64,000 bases of DNA from an uncultured Candidatus Saccharibacteria bacterium (GCA_947165465.1 CAMVAM010000002.1:1-64000); one strand, 5' to 3'. Shown: positions 20,018 to 28,925, counted from the stretch's first letter. Numbers and translations: made by a program. Notes: generated by a model from the letters alone, not told the origin.

Positions 20018-20076
20018 TTTGTTTTCTCCTTAGTTAGTATATATATTATATCATGTCAAAAAATATTAGAAAAAGT

Positions 20077-20107
20077 AATACTCCCCTGCAAGTAGGGGAG
20101 TATTTTT
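20077..20107 (-). terminator. Terminator of the DUF5662 gene
   Basis: Eleven-bp stem AATACTCCCCT/AGGGGAGTATT with a 6-nt loop. T-rich on both sides, so it may also stop plus-strand transcription. Confidence 0.8.
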
Positions 20108-20625
20108 TATTCGGATTCGTCGATACTTTTTGCTGTGTTCACGAAAATTTGCTCAAGCTGGCGGTCAATCCTAAACCGTGCTGCATTGATTTCAATGCTC
20201 TTGAGGAGATTTCCGTTTTTGTTGCGCTTCGTGGCCGCTCGCCAGTCGCAGAACATTTCCACGATATCCACGAGCGTCATGTCATTGATGCCGTTGTCAA
20301 AATGCTCCGGATGATGACGATTCTTGGCGTAATGGTGATCAAGGGTAGTTTTCAACTCCTCGAGCTCACGATTGTAGGCATCCGAACCATATTCAAGATG
20401 CGCGAGCCTAGACGTGTGCTCGGCGAAAGCCTCCACTTCCGGCGATTCCAGTTTCGACCTGTCGTGACTCACGCCCCGGCTGGTCAACTTGTCGGTAAAC
20501 CACCGAATCGTCTTCCGGACTTCCTCAATGTGTTCAATCGTCTGCACCTTACATTCCGCAATGGACATGGGGCCGGTCTTAGGGACCTGTTTTTCCACCG
20601 TAGAAGCTGTTCTCTTCTCGGTCAT
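20107..20625 (-). CDS. DUF5662 family protein
   Basis: 172 residues from the ATG that follows a strong GGAGGTGG ribosome-binding site. The core HDRSKLESPEVEAFAEHTSRL, then LDHHYAKNRHHPEHF and MTLVDIVEMFCDWRAATKR, matches DUF5662, a helical His/Asp-rich family found in bacteria and phages. The conserved His-Asp pairs suggest a metal-bound HD-like fold, but the activity is unknown. It has the same promoter and 5'-hairpin leader as the ubiquitin-like operon. Confidence 0.75.
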   Translation of the reverse strand: MTEKRTASTVEKQVPKTGPMSIAECKVQTIEHIEEVRKTIRWFTDKLTSRGVSHDRSKLESPEVEAFAEHTSRLAHLEYGSDAYNRELEELKTTLDHHYAKNRHHPEHFDNGINDMTLVDIVEMFCDWRAATKRNKNGNLLKSIEINAARFRIDRQLEQIFVNTAKSIDESE

Positions 20626-20656
20626 GGATACCACCTCCGAATAATTTAGAATATAC

Positions 20657-20694
20657 AAAAACCGCCCACAGGTTTTTCGCTATATATTATAACA
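20657..20694 (-). promoter_or_regulatory. Promoter and 5'-terminal leader hairpin of the DUF5662 gene
   Basis: TGT-TATAAT (-10 at 20686-20691). Nine nt downstream, at the expected mRNA 5' end, AAAAACC-7 nt-GGTTTTT forms a hairpin (20657-20677) whose right arm doubles as a U run; the Shine-Dalgarno sequence follows. Confidence 0.6.
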
Positions 20695-20711
20695 TATTAT
20701 TAGCCAGAAGT

Positions 20712-21431
20712 CTATTTCTTCTTAACTTTGTCGGAAATAGAAATACCGCCAAAGCCACCGGCGCAGTCAATGTAAATCGTGTATTTGCCCTTACCGGTCT
20801 CGCCTTTTCTCTCGTCAGATGCACCACCGAAAACAAATCCGGATTTAATCTTCACCTGTACTTCTTCCGGCACCTTAATGTCAATGCCACCAAACAAGCA
20901 ACAGGCCTTAATCACAGTGTCTTTCGTAAATTTAGCTTTTCTTAGATCCAAATCTGCCCCGCCAAAAATCGCCACAATCGTGGAACCGGAGAAAACTTCT
21001 TCATTGTAAACCCTGTCGCTTCCGGAGAAAATCGCAATCTGTGAATCCATCGTCTTTTCGTCCTCAAGGTCTCTGATTTTCTTCTCGACTTCTTTGTCAT
21101 TCTTATTGCGGAATACACCTCTAAACACAATCCAAAGACCAAGGCATACGAGAAATGCCGCGAGAATCACCTTTCCTGCCACTTCCCAAGATTTTTCACC
21201 AAACACATGTTGCACCGCGAGTAATAATACTACACCAACTGCAAGCGTAAACAAAGCGGAAAACTTTTCTTTGTCGGTGATTAAACTCACTGCGCTCGGC
21301 ACGATGATAAACAGCGTCCACCATCCGTCAAAGAATAAATCAAAGTTGAATAGTCCTAGCGCATTGCCACCGAAGATTACACCCAGTGTCACAATCGCTA
21401 GCCCCCAAATGATTGCTTTAGCCTGCTTCAT
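20712..21431 (-). CDS. LiaF-like membrane protein
   Basis: 239 residues. Four membrane segments in the first 110 residues (AIIWGLAIVTLGVIFGGNALGLF is the DUF5668-like opening), a charged linker (NKNDKEVEKKIRDLEDEK) and a C-terminal beta-rich domain (SGSTIVAIFGGADLDLRKA...CLFGGIDIKVPEEVQVKIKSGFVFGGASDERKG) typical of the LiaF / cell-wall-active antibiotics response C-terminus. In Firmicutes LiaF restrains a cell-envelope stress sensor; no LiaRS-like pair is visible here. Ribosome-binding site AAAGGAG just below a TATAAT box. Confidence 0.75.
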   Translation of the reverse strand: MKQAKAIIWGLAIVTLGVIFGGNALGLFNFDLFFDGWWTLFIIVPSAVSLITDKEKFSALFTLAVGVVLLLAVQHVFGEKSWEVAGKVILAAFLVCLGLWIVFRGVFRNKNDKEVEKKIRDLEDEKTMDSQIAIFSGSDRVYNEEVFSGSTIVAIFGGADLDLRKAKFTKDTVIKACCLFGGIDIKVPEEVQVKIKSGFVFGGASDERKGETGKGKYTIYIDCAGGFGGISISDKVKKK

Positions 21432-21465
21432 AAAAAACTCCTTTTACCATTATTATACAACAAAC

Positions 21466-21494
21466 AAAAATCCTCCGCCTAAAATAGCGGAGGA
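21466..21494 (-). terminator. Terminator of the 408-residue unknown gene
   Basis: TCCTCCGC-8 nt-GCGGAGGA hairpin with a T run on the minus strand, just past the stop codon at 21501. Confidence 0.8.
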
Positions 21495-21500
21495 AATTCA

Positions 21501-22727
21501 TCAATTACTAGCCGTATTGCTCACAAGAGGGTTCATCGAAATCCGAGCGCGCGGGTCACCGTCAAAGTGCTCGTACAACTCTGCAAACAAAGCATAAAGC
21601 TGCGCAACATTTTTACCGGTAAACTCCACAGACATCCGATATTCCGGCGCCTTTGTCTTACTTGCCCGCATCGGACCCGGTCCGGTGTGGACGATTTCCT
21701 TATCGGGGCAAGCAAGTTCTTCTTTCGTTTCTTCTTTCGGTTCTTTCTTCGGTTCTTCCTTTTTCTTCTCGCCAACCATCCATTTATCAAATGCCTGGTT
21801 TTCAAGAAGATAAGGATTGTTCTTCTTCTGCATATTCTTCGGAGAAGGAACCCCAATTTTCTTGAACTTATCACCAAGAGTCGAATTGCTGACGGTTTTA
21901 TTAAAAAACACATCGGCCATCTTGATGTTCGAAACATGCGGGAAAAACGTCTTGAGACAACGCAGGTATTCGTCGTTGTCCCTTACCTTTTCCCAAACTC
22001 TGATGGGAACAATCGGACAACCCGAAACCACTCTGTCCACATCGGCCTTGGTCATTTTTTCGGCCGGCTTGCCAATGACATCTTCAATCGTTTTACAATT
22101 GCTCATTTCAAAAACCTCACATTCTTCAGTTTCAAATTCATAATCCGGGCAATAACGTTCGATGATTTCGTATAATCTCATCCGGATTTCATGGTTCGAC
22201 ATAAGATTTAAAATTGTCTCGCCTTTGATTTCTTCCTTGGTTCTGTAGATTTCCTCGTTAAGAAGTGCTCTGGCAGCATCATCGGTTTCATGATTCCCGA
22301 GCTGTTCATCGAGAAGGTTGATTCGCTCGAGGATTACCGCTTTTTGCGCATTTGTGAACGCGTCTTTCTCGCCTTTTATCAGGCCAATCAACGCCTTGCT
22401 GACGATAGCCCTTACCGAAACCACAATGTCGATTTTAACCTGTTGTTTCTCCAGAACCTCGTCTTCAATCCTTTGTGCTGCTTCGTAGAATCTGTAGGAT
22501 TCGTCAGATGTAAGAACATCACCTTCTGGCCCAAGTTCATACTTTTCGATAAGCTCATAGACCTTACCGATCTCGAGATCAAGTGCAACGCTCATCATCT
22601 GCGGATTACCACGCGTCATGACATTAAGAAATCTAAGATATGCTCCCTGCAAAACGCCGGTCATATCTAAGAATTCTTGCCGACTGGGTAAATCCTTGTA
22701 GTAAACTCGATAGGTATGAATAAACAT
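21501..22727 (-). CDS. Unknown 408-residue mainly helical protein
   Basis: No family recognised. No signal peptide or membrane segment. The first 200 residues look helical and charged (MFIHTYRVYYKDLPSRQEF..., LEIGKVYELIEKYELGPEGD), a middle part has five Cys including YCPDYEFETEECEVFEMSNC, then a Lys/Glu-rich linker (KKKEEPKKEPKEETKEE) and a C-terminal strand-rich piece (YRMSVEFTGKNVAQLYALFAELYEHFDGDPRARI). Start at ATG 22727 with AGGGAG upstream; a GTG three codons earlier is possible. Codon use looks GC-richer than the defence block, like the ubiquitin-like operon. Confidence 0.6.
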   Translation of the reverse strand: MFIHTYRVYYKDLPSRQEFLDMTGVLQGAYLRFLNVMTRGNPQMMSVALDLEIGKVYELIEKYELGPEGDVLTSDESYRFYEAAQRIEDEVLEKQQVKIDIVVSVRAIVSKALIGLIKGEKDAFTNAQKAVILERINLLDEQLGNHETDDAARALLNEEIYRTKEEIKGETILNLMSNHEIRMRLYEIIERYCPDYEFETEECEVFEMSNCKTIEDVIGKPAEKMTKADVDRVVSGCPIVPIRVWEKVRDNDEYLRCLKTFFPHVSNIKMADVFFNKTVSNSTLGDKFKKIGVPSPKNMQKKNNPYLLENQAFDKWMVGEKKKEEPKKEPKEETKEELACPDKEIVHTGPGPMRASKTKAPEYRMSVEFTGKNVAQLYALFAELYEHFDGDPRARISMNPLVSNTASN

Positions 22728-22877
22728 ACAAACCACTCCCTTCTAATACGCTCCATGGCTAGTTTTTAAGGTTCTTTTTTGCCGCCTCCCCAAATCGGCG
22801 ATATATACTATATATTATAGCACAAAACATCAAAAAAGTCAATATAACAGAAGCGTTTTTAACGTTTAACAGGAGTA

Positions 22878-25800
22878 TTACCAGATATTGTGGCTTCTTT
22901 TGTAGGCTCTCACTCCTACTATCACACCAATTACAATTGCGCTACTAAGACCAAATGCCACGACCACGGCCACCACCGGAATCGTAAAAGTTTCTTCCGG
23001 CTCAGCATCACGGCTAATAAATCCGGTATCCGGTTTCTCCGGCAAAACTCTCACGGTCTGTTTAGCCGAGCTTAAATCTTTATGAATCGCGATTAAATCA
23101 TCTTCAGTCAGTGGCACTTCCGGCGTAATTACTTCCTCGGTTTCTTCATCTTTTTCTTCTACAATCCATTCGCCGAAGTAAAGTTCTTCAAACACCACGA
23201 TTTCCCTGCCCGCCATGTTTTTAGTCTTGATTGCAAAGTCCATGTTTTCGGTGCCGTTTTCGCCCTCTGCTTCAAATACATGAATCACCTTAGTGGAGCC
23301 ATCCACCATTTCAATCACTTCGCCGTTCTTCTTGTCGCGAAGTTCACCTACGAGCGTATAGGTATTTCCGGCTACTAAACCTTCATATTTAATCTCGTCC
23401 GTAATCGTAACTTCAGCATTAAGCGCCAACTCCTTATGACCATCCTCTTTGTTGGTCGCAGTCGTCTGAATCTTTGGTGTTGAGACTTTAATCGTCTGCT
23501 TCGTATCGCTCGGATCCTTGTGCCAAGTAATCAAAGTGTTCGCGCCATTACTTTCAATGCGGTAAAGTTCCTCATAAACTACCAAATCCTTACCCGCAAA
23601 GGCTCTCGTATCAAAGGTAAATTCCATCTCGGCCGAGGTCGGAATCTCCGAAGCGGAACGTAAATCAATCACCTTCTCAGCCCGAATCGTCGTAGAGCTT
23701 CCGCCACCTACCGGTGCCACAATCGGCGTGTCTTCCGTGTTTCCGCCACTCTCACCTTTCTTCTCTACTACATAACCAATCAAACGATATCTTTCTTTAG
23801 ACAATCCTTCAAGGCTCACCGTATCCACAATTGTCGTCATGCCGGCACCCACCACGTGGTTGTTGTCACTCTTTTCTACTGCCGTCGTACCGATGCGTGG
23901 TCGTACCTTCACAGTTTGGTCCGTATCATTCAAGTCTTCGTGGCTAATCACGAGGTCAGTCAACTTCTCTTCCCAGTTCGAAGCTGATACCCCTTCCACA
24001 TATTCATAAAGTCTTTCATATACCACCAGTTCCTTACCCGGAATATCCGTCGCATTCACATTGAACCGCACCGTCGTGCTGCCTTCCACTGCCTCCGGCA
24101 TCGTAATCTTCGTCACAATCGCCGGGACTTCCGTGCCATTAATTCGAAGTACCTTGGTTTCGCCGGCTTCCTGGGTGGCAGCCTTGTCAATCAATCTTGC
24201 GGCCAGGATATAATCACGACCTTGTACCAAATTCTGATAAACCACCTGGTCCTTCACTATTTGGGCTCGAGTTGGCTCGATAATATGGTCATTATCAATG
24301 TCATCCGTCGCCGTAGTAGAGAGGCCTAAGTTTACCACCGTCACCGTCTGTTTAGTATTAGTAAAGTCTAGGTTGTGCTCCGTAAGTAGCAGCCATTCGT
24401 TCGAATTCTTCTTGTAAAGCTTCTGGATGATACCGAGCGTCTCGCCGATGTATTCCGTAGTATCAATCGTATCGAAGTGAAGATCAAAGCTACCGGAACC
24501 ACCGGTCCCCGCCGTAAAGTCATGCGTCTTCGTCGTAATCCTTACCTGCGGCGGATTAATCTTCCAAAGTTCCCCTTCCACGCGATAATCAGCCCCCGCC
24601 TGTAATCCACTGTAATTAGTATAGTCGGTCACACCAGCCGCATCATCAATTTCAATTTCCTTGTCACTAGCCGCCGGATTATTCTTGTCATCCGGATTAC
24701 TATTCGTATTTCTCGCAGTCGTGTCAATGAATGGCACATCCGTAAGCTCGTTTAGAACGGACTTTGTCACCGTCTGTCCCTGCGATGAAATCGTAATCGT
24801 AAAGGTCTCAAGCTCATATGCTTCGTTCATCGCCACCCGGTTCTCGGTCACCGTATAAGTACCATATAATATATTGTTTAGTGTCACCACACCATTACTG
24901 TCTGTCGCATCGGTCTGGTAAGCGATGTTGCTATCCGCATTGTTAACGAGTGTAAAGGTAATCCCGGCAAACGGAATATTAGACCAATCGTGCGTCACCG
25001 AAGTATAAATACTTCTCTGCTTTGTAATCGTAAGACTTCCACGAATCGGCGTATCCGCAAATGGTGAACCGGTCAAATCATAAATCACGCCGTCACTGCT
25101 TAGATAAAACTTCTTGCAACTCGTATCACTTAGATTATAACCAGGCCCAGCCGTAGTCTCCCTTACACAGTACCAGCTACCACCAGCCACCGGATCAATC
25201 GAAAGTGCCGAGGCAGAAGTCGTAGCATAACCGGTTGCATTCGCCGTGAGCGTTACACCCGTCGAGCTACCTACTGTACCATTCGAATCGGAATTATAAA
25301 CCGTAAATACCGTGCCTTCCACTTTTGCGGAACCTCTAGCGTTGCCATTATTCGTTTCCGAATCGATTTTTCTTACTCTCACGCCACCATGGAGCGATTG
25401 CATCGTATTACCAAGGTACACATAAACCGTAGAATTCCCCACAATCGTATTACATTTTGGCGTAGTATCCGGAACATAACCCGTAGGCGCGGAGGTTTCT
25501 ACGAAACAAATCGTCTTGCCGGCCTCTGCCGTATAAGCCGAAGTATAGCCGGTAGAATCAGTTGTCTTAGTTGCGAGCGTCGTACCACTATTTCCCTGTT
25601 CATAAAGCCGGAAAGTAGCGCCACTAAGTGGTGCGGATTGCCCGGTCGCCGCATCATATTTTAGAAGCCGAATCGTACCCGTCTGTTTGGTATTAGCAAG
25701 GCTAAGATAAGACGTCGAATTTGCCTGAATCGTCGCACACTGCGGATTCGTGTTGATATTATATCCATTCGGTGGGCTCGTTTCTACGAAACAAATCGTC

Positions 25801-26747
25801 TGCCCAGCGTCCGCCTCGTAAAGTGGCGTATAGCCGTTCGAACCAGTCGTCCTCGTCGCAAGCGTCGTGCCACTACTACTCTGATTATAAACTCTAAATG
25901 TTGCACCACTCAGCACACCGGTGCCATTAAGTGCTGCATTATATCCGGTCGCAGCGTCATATTTTAGAAGTTGGATATAGCCCTTTTGTACCACCGGAGT
26001 TGGAGTATAGCTTCCATAGAGCCAACCCACTGTCTGATGGCTCGAATCGTTCGGGTAGAAATTTACGAGAGTATATTGTGCCGGAGCATCCGAATAGTTT
26101 GAATTAAACCAGTTAATAATTGTCGCATAAGCCTGGAGGAAATAACTCGTGTATGAGCTATTAATCCCGGCAAACGAACCATAGGCATTATTGCCACTAA
26201 CATATGCTGTGCCCGTATAAGCCGCACCGGCCAGCACATGACCCACCACGAATGCTCTCGCCTGCCCTGCCGTATAAGTACCACCACCATAGCTCACGCT
26301 ACCGGTGCTGGTAATATATGAACCAAGCGATTCAAGATCCATCCCCGTCGATTTAAATGCATTATAAATTGTCGGGTTCACCGCCGCATCCGTTACGAGC
26401 ATAATCTTCACCACGTCCGGATTCGATCCATATCCAATCGAACCATAGTCACCCACGTGCGAAGCCTTAGTCGGTTCGAGACACATCGCGTGCGAAGTAT
26501 AACACCCGGAGCCATTATTCCAACACGGCGCCCCACCGGAACCATCATTTACACGATAAATATGAGTCGTGAGCGAACCGTAATTAATACCACCATTAGG
26601 CGTCGCACCTTCAAGCATTGGCGAGTCTGCAAGCACTGTGGAAAAACCGGCACTAATCCCGAATATTGTAAGCGCTACGAGCCCAACAACAACCAGACCA
26701 TTAACTGCCTTTACAAAAATCTCCCTGGTTTTTGTTTTTATGTGCAT
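22878..26747 (-). CDS. Giant sortase-type adhesin with thioester-like, SpaA and VaFE repeat domains
   Basis: 1289 residues. Signal peptide (about 1-40), an N-terminal domain with MCLEPTK (Cys89) and SHQTVGW (Gln238) that resembles a thioester adhesin domain, two near-identical SpaA/Cna-B repeats (each ...LLKYDAATG...GATFR...), further prealbumin-like domains, then several VaFE/ester-bond repeats (TTATNKEDGHKELALNAEVTITDEIKYEGLVAGNTY pattern). The C-terminus has KPDTGF, a membrane segment (IPVVAVVVAFGLSSAIVIGVIVGV) and RAYKRS, a sortase signal. Likely cell-wall-attached and used to hold a host cell; no sortase gene is in the window. Confidence 0.85.
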   Translation of the reverse strand: MHIKTKTREIFVKAVNGLVVVGLVALTIFGISAGFSTVLADSPMLEGATPNGGINYGSLTTHIYRVNDGSGGAPCWNNGSGCYTSHAMCLEPTKASHVGDYGSIGYGSNPDVVKIMLVTDAAVNPTIYNAFKSTGMDLESLGSYITSTGSVSYGGGTYTAGQARAFVVGHVLAGAAYTGTAYVSGNNAYGSFAGINSSYTSYFLQAYATIINWFNSNYSDAPAQYTLVNFYPNDSSHQTVGWLYGSYTPTPVVQKGYIQLLKYDAATGYNAALNGTGVLSGATFRVYNQSSSGTTLATRTTGSNGYTPLYEADAGQTICFVETSPPNGYNINTNPQCATIQANSTSYLSLANTKQTGTIRLLKYDAATGQSAPLSGATFRLYEQGNSGTTLATKTTDSTGYTSAYTAEAGKTICFVETSAPTGYVPDTTPKCNTIVGNSTVYVYLGNTMQSLHGGVRVRKIDSETNNGNARGSAKVEGTVFTVYNSDSNGTVGSSTGVTLTANATGYATTSASALSIDPVAGGSWYCVRETTAGPGYNLSDTSCKKFYLSSDGVIYDLTGSPFADTPIRGSLTITKQRSIYTSVTHDWSNIPFAGITFTLVNNADSNIAYQTDATDSNGVVTLNNILYGTYTVTENRVAMNEAYELETFTITISSQGQTVTKSVLNELTDVPFIDTTARNTNSNPDDKNNPAASDKEIEIDDAAGVTDYTNYSGLQAGADYRVEGELWKINPPQVRITTKTHDFTAGTGGSGSFDLHFDTIDTTEYIGETLGIIQKLYKKNSNEWLLLTEHNLDFTNTKQTVTVVNLGLSTTATDDIDNDHIIEPTRAQIVKDQVVYQNLVQGRDYILAARLIDKAATQEAGETKVLRINGTEVPAIVTKITMPEAVEGSTTVRFNVNATDIPGKELVVYERLYEYVEGVSASNWEEKLTDLVISHEDLNDTDQTVKVRPRIGTTAVEKSDNNHVVGAGMTTIVDTVSLEGLSKERYRLIGYVVEKKGESGGNTEDTPIVAPVGGGSSTTIRAEKVIDLRSASEIPTSAEMEFTFDTRAFAGKDLVVYEELYRIESNGANTLITWHKDPSDTKQTIKVSTPKIQTTATNKEDGHKELALNAEVTITDEIKYEGLVAGNTYTLVGELRDKKNGEVIEMVDGSTKVIHVFEAEGENGTENMDFAIKTKNMAGREIVVFEELYFGEWIVEEKDEETEEVITPEVPLTEDDLIAIHKDLSSAKQTVRVLPEKPDTGFISRDAEPEETFTIPVVAVVVAFGLSSAIVIGVIVGVRAYKRSHNIW

Positions 26748-26772
26748 TCTCTATATGACCTTTTACAAAGCC

Positions 26773-26801
26773 ATTATCACACTTGTGCTTAAAGTTGTCA
26801 A
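26773..26801 (-). promoter_or_regulatory. Promoter of the adhesin gene
   Basis: -35 TTGACA (26796-26801), 17-bp spacer, -10 GATAAT (26773-26778), followed by AAAGGT before the ATG at 26747. Confidence 0.8.
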
Positions 26802-26807
26802 GCACAA
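26783..26807. promoter_or_regulatory. Operator-like inverted repeat over the adhesin -35 box
   Basis: TTGTGCTT-N9-AAGCACAA, perfect 8-bp arms; it overlaps the -35 hexamer. Same geometry as CIRCE (arms plus 9-nt spacer) but a different sequence, so it should bind another repressor. Confidence 0.6.
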
Positions 26808-26812
26808 AATAA

Positions 26813-27328
26813 TTATTTTTTCTTTTTTGAAAACCTATACAAAGCAATCGCAGTCGAAATGATAGTCAGTACGTTCGACACTGCGAAGAAATATGCGCCT
26901 ACCGTGAGATCAAACACTAGCCATAGCGACTGGTTTAAAAGCATTAACCAGCGAATGTTCTGTTCGTTCTTGGTAAGAAGCGTGGCACAGAATATCAGAG
27001 CACAAACAATCGGAATTACATCGAGTGGCCCGGTAAACGAAATCGCACCAAGCGCAATGTTCACCGCCACGTAGATAAGCACCACCACGAGCAGCACCCG
27101 TTTCTTCTTCCGCTCAAACAGATAATTAATCAGCATCTCAAAGACAGCAAAGAAGCAAACGTATGCACTCGCCATCGAGCCAAGAAAGACAAAGTTTAGT
27201 GCCGAGAACAGATTTAAAAGCAAAAGTGCGATAAAAATCTGTTTTCGTTTTTTAAACTGCATCGAGCATACGCTCGCAATAACGCCAAGCACACCGAAGA
27301 TTTGTGCGACAACGAAATTAGTATCCAT
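26813..27328 (-). CDS. YgjV-like inner membrane protein
   Basis: 171 residues with five or six membrane segments; MDTNFVVAQIFGVLGVIASVCSMQFKKRKQIFIALLLLNL is the characteristic Imp-YgjV opening. Function unknown. The start was moved 13 codons because TGT-TATAAT lies 7 nt before this ATG, leaving no leader. Confidence 0.75.
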   Translation of the reverse strand: MDTNFVVAQIFGVLGVIASVCSMQFKKRKQIFIALLLLNLFSALNFVFLGSMASAYVCFFAVFEMLINYLFERKKKRVLLVVVLIYVAVNIALGAISFTGPLDVIPIVCALIFCATLLTKNEQNIRWLMLLNQSLWLVFDLTVGAYFFAVSNVLTIISTAIALYRFSKKKK

Positions 27329-27335
27329 TAAGCTA

Positions 27336-27344
27336 ATTATAACA
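27336..27344 (-). promoter_or_regulatory. Extended -10 promoter, leaderless ygjV-like gene
   Basis: TGT-TATAAT, 7 nt before the ATG at 27328, directly after the terminator of the upstream transcript. Confidence 0.6.
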
Positions 27345-27352
27345 CTAGCGCT

Positions 27353-27377
27353 AAAAAAAGCCCCCAAATGGGGGCTT
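27353..27377 (-). terminator. Terminator of the SPFH lipoprotein operon
   Basis: AAGCCCCC-AAAT-GGGGGCTT stem with seven U on the minus strand, just past the stop of the 178-residue gene. Confidence 0.9.
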
Positions 27378-27381
27378 GAGG

Positions 27382-27918
27382 TTAGGTGCGATTTTTTTCC
27401 GAAGTATTCGTGTCGATTCCTAGAAGTTCCGAACCATTAAACGAACTAATCGTGTATTCTCGGAAGATTTTATCTTCCTCATACTGATAAAGAATCTCGA
27501 TTTCCTGCCTCGTGGTATTCGTGTCCGGCATCTTGCATCTTTCACGCTCGTAGCCGGAAAACAGTGTTTCGCCACTGGCATTAAAGACTTTCGTCTCCAC
27601 AGTTTTGATTGCGTCACCACTATTATCATAATATTGGTAGACAACCGTCTGGTGAATCCGAGTTACTGCCTCTTCATCACTAGAATCACTGTAGATATAT
27701 TCTTTGTTCGTCCCGTCATAGTTCGGGTTCACGGTCAGCTTCGTCGTTGGGATAACCTCGACTATCTCCGGAGTCTCTTCTGGCGGCCGGAGCCAGCGTT
27801 TAATCATCGAAGGAAAAAACTCTTCTCCGTGGGTCGCATAATAATAAAAGCGAAAACCAGAAAGCGCCAGAAGAATCACGAACAGAATAATAAGTAGCGC
27901 TTTTCGTCCTCGTCTCAT
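27382..27918 (-). CDS. Membrane-anchored protein of unknown function, cotranscribed with SPFH lipoprotein
   Basis: 178 residues. Basic start (MRRGRKA), one membrane segment (about 8-24, LLIILFVILLALSGFRFYYY) and an outside, strand-rich acidic domain (YSDSSDEEAVTRIHQTVVYQYYDNSGDAIKTVETKVFNASGE). No family recognised. Start at the ATG following GAGGTGG; a GTG three codons upstream is also open. It begins 15 nt after the SPFH lipoprotein stop, so the two are one operon ending at a strong terminator. Confidence 0.6.
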   Translation of the reverse strand: MRRGRKALLIILFVILLALSGFRFYYYATHGEEFFPSMIKRWLRPPEETPEIVEVIPTTKLTVNPNYDGTNKEYIYSDSSDEEAVTRIHQTVVYQYYDNSGDAIKTVETKVFNASGETLFSGYERERCKMPDTNTTRQEIEILYQYEEDKIFREYTISSFNGSELLGIDTNTSEKNRT

Positions 27919-27933
27919 CTTTGCCACCTCACT

Positions 27934-28779
27934 TTAGGAGCCGTCTTTCAAAGCTTCTGTGATATAGTATTCAATCAGCTCTTCCATCGGGCTTCCGGGA
28001 GTACAATGACCATCCCATTTTTCGATAATGAGATAGGCTGCGACTTCAGGGGTAAATTTCTCACTGAGCTCTTCCCAGCCGGCCGTTAAGCGTTCGGCTT
28101 CATACTTAGCCAGCTCCGCCTGCGTTTCCGCGCTTGCGATGTTGGTTTCGTATTCCAGCTTGTCGTTTTCGGCACGTTTCGTGAGGATTGCTCCGCGCGA
28201 GAGTTCTTGGTCGTACGCCGCTTCCGGCGACAGATTGCCAATCGAGACCGAAGTCACAGTGATAAGCGTAGTGTCTTCGCCATCATGATACCCAAGGTAT
28301 TCATTGATTCTCTTCTGGAGTATCTCCTTAAAGATCGGTTCCACATAAACACGCTTCGTCACGTTCTTCGCTTCCACTTCGAGAAGCGCGTCCTTCAGGG
28401 CGTTCTCCACGATAGACTGCGGCACGATGTTTTCTCTGTCCGAGATGTTTTTCACCAGCCATACCGACTTCGCACCACCGCCAATTCTATAGCTAAAGCT
28501 ATAGCCAGAGGCGTTGATGATGACGTCGTCCTTACTCTGCCCCTCAATGGTATTAGCATAAGAAGCAGTCTTAATCTTGTTGTCTACGATTACAATCGAG
28601 GTGTGCATACCGTCACTGGTAGTGTGACGTCCGGGTTGCAAGTATTCGTCCGAAACAATTCCGTCGTGTACCACGACGCCGGTTGCGCCATCCGGCACCA
28701 CCGTCTCGCTGCATCCTGCTAGGAGCAGCATCACCATTAATACCAGGCTCACGACTACTATCTTCTTCAGTGTCTTCAT
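27934..28779 (-). CDS. SPFH/Band 7-type lipoprotein
   Basis: 281 residues. Lipobox LLLAGC after a 21-residue signal places it as a lipoprotein. The body has a Band 7/prohibitin pattern: VPDGATGVVVHDGIVSDEYLQPGRH, a strand region (VIINASGYSFSYRI), then a coiled-coil-like helix (AENDKLEYETNIASAETQAELAKYEAERL). SPFH proteins form membrane rings; a lipoprotein version would sit outside the membrane, which is unusual. First gene of a two-gene operon with the 5'-hairpin leader. Divergent from the M15 peptidase gene. Confidence 0.75.
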   Translation of the reverse strand: MKTLKKIVVVSLVLMVMLLLAGCSETVVPDGATGVVVHDGIVSDEYLQPGRHTTSDGMHTSIVIVDNKIKTASYANTIEGQSKDDVIINASGYSFSYRIGGGAKSVWLVKNISDRENIVPQSIVENALKDALLEVEAKNVTKRVYVEPIFKEILQKRINEYLGYHDGEDTTLITVTSVSIGNLSPEAAYDQELSRGAILTKRAENDKLEYETNIASAETQAELAKYEAERLTAGWEELSEKFTPEVAAYLIIEKWDGHCTPGSPMEELIEYYITEALKDGS

Positions 28780-28798
28780 TCATTTGCACCATCCTTTT

Positions 28799-28838
28799 AA
28801 AAAATACTTTGGCTGACGCCAACCCTGTTATTTTAACA
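28799..28838 (-). promoter_or_regulatory. Promoter and 5'-terminal leader hairpin of the SPFH operon
   Basis: TGT-TAAAAT (-10 at 28830-28835). Eight nt downstream TTGGC-GTCA-GCCAA forms a hairpin (28809-28822), then six U, then AAAAGGATGG before the ATG. Confidence 0.6.
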
Positions 28839-28898
28839 CATTTTGCAAAATAATGCAAGTATTATTAGGGCTATGCCATTTACTTTTTACCAATTTTA

Positions 28899-28925
28899 TG
28901 CTATAATTATTAAACTCATTTGAGT
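28899..28925 (+). promoter_or_regulatory. Promoter and 5'-terminal leader hairpin of the M15 peptidase gene
   Basis: TGC-TATAAT (-10 at 28902-28907). At the expected start, ACTC-ATTT-GAGT forms a small hairpin (28914-28925) followed by a U-rich stretch and AGGGGGTG. Confidence 0.6.

Noticed and set aside
20053-20649. Long plus-strand open frame opposite the DUF5662 gene
   Set aside because: It is the antisense shadow of a gene with a family match, ribosome-binding site, promoter and terminator on the minus strand.
22781-22799. Hairpin in the leader of the 408-residue unknown gene as a sixth member of the 5'-hairpin class
   Set aside because: It starts about 15 nt after the -10, not at +1, and is followed by A residues rather than a U run.
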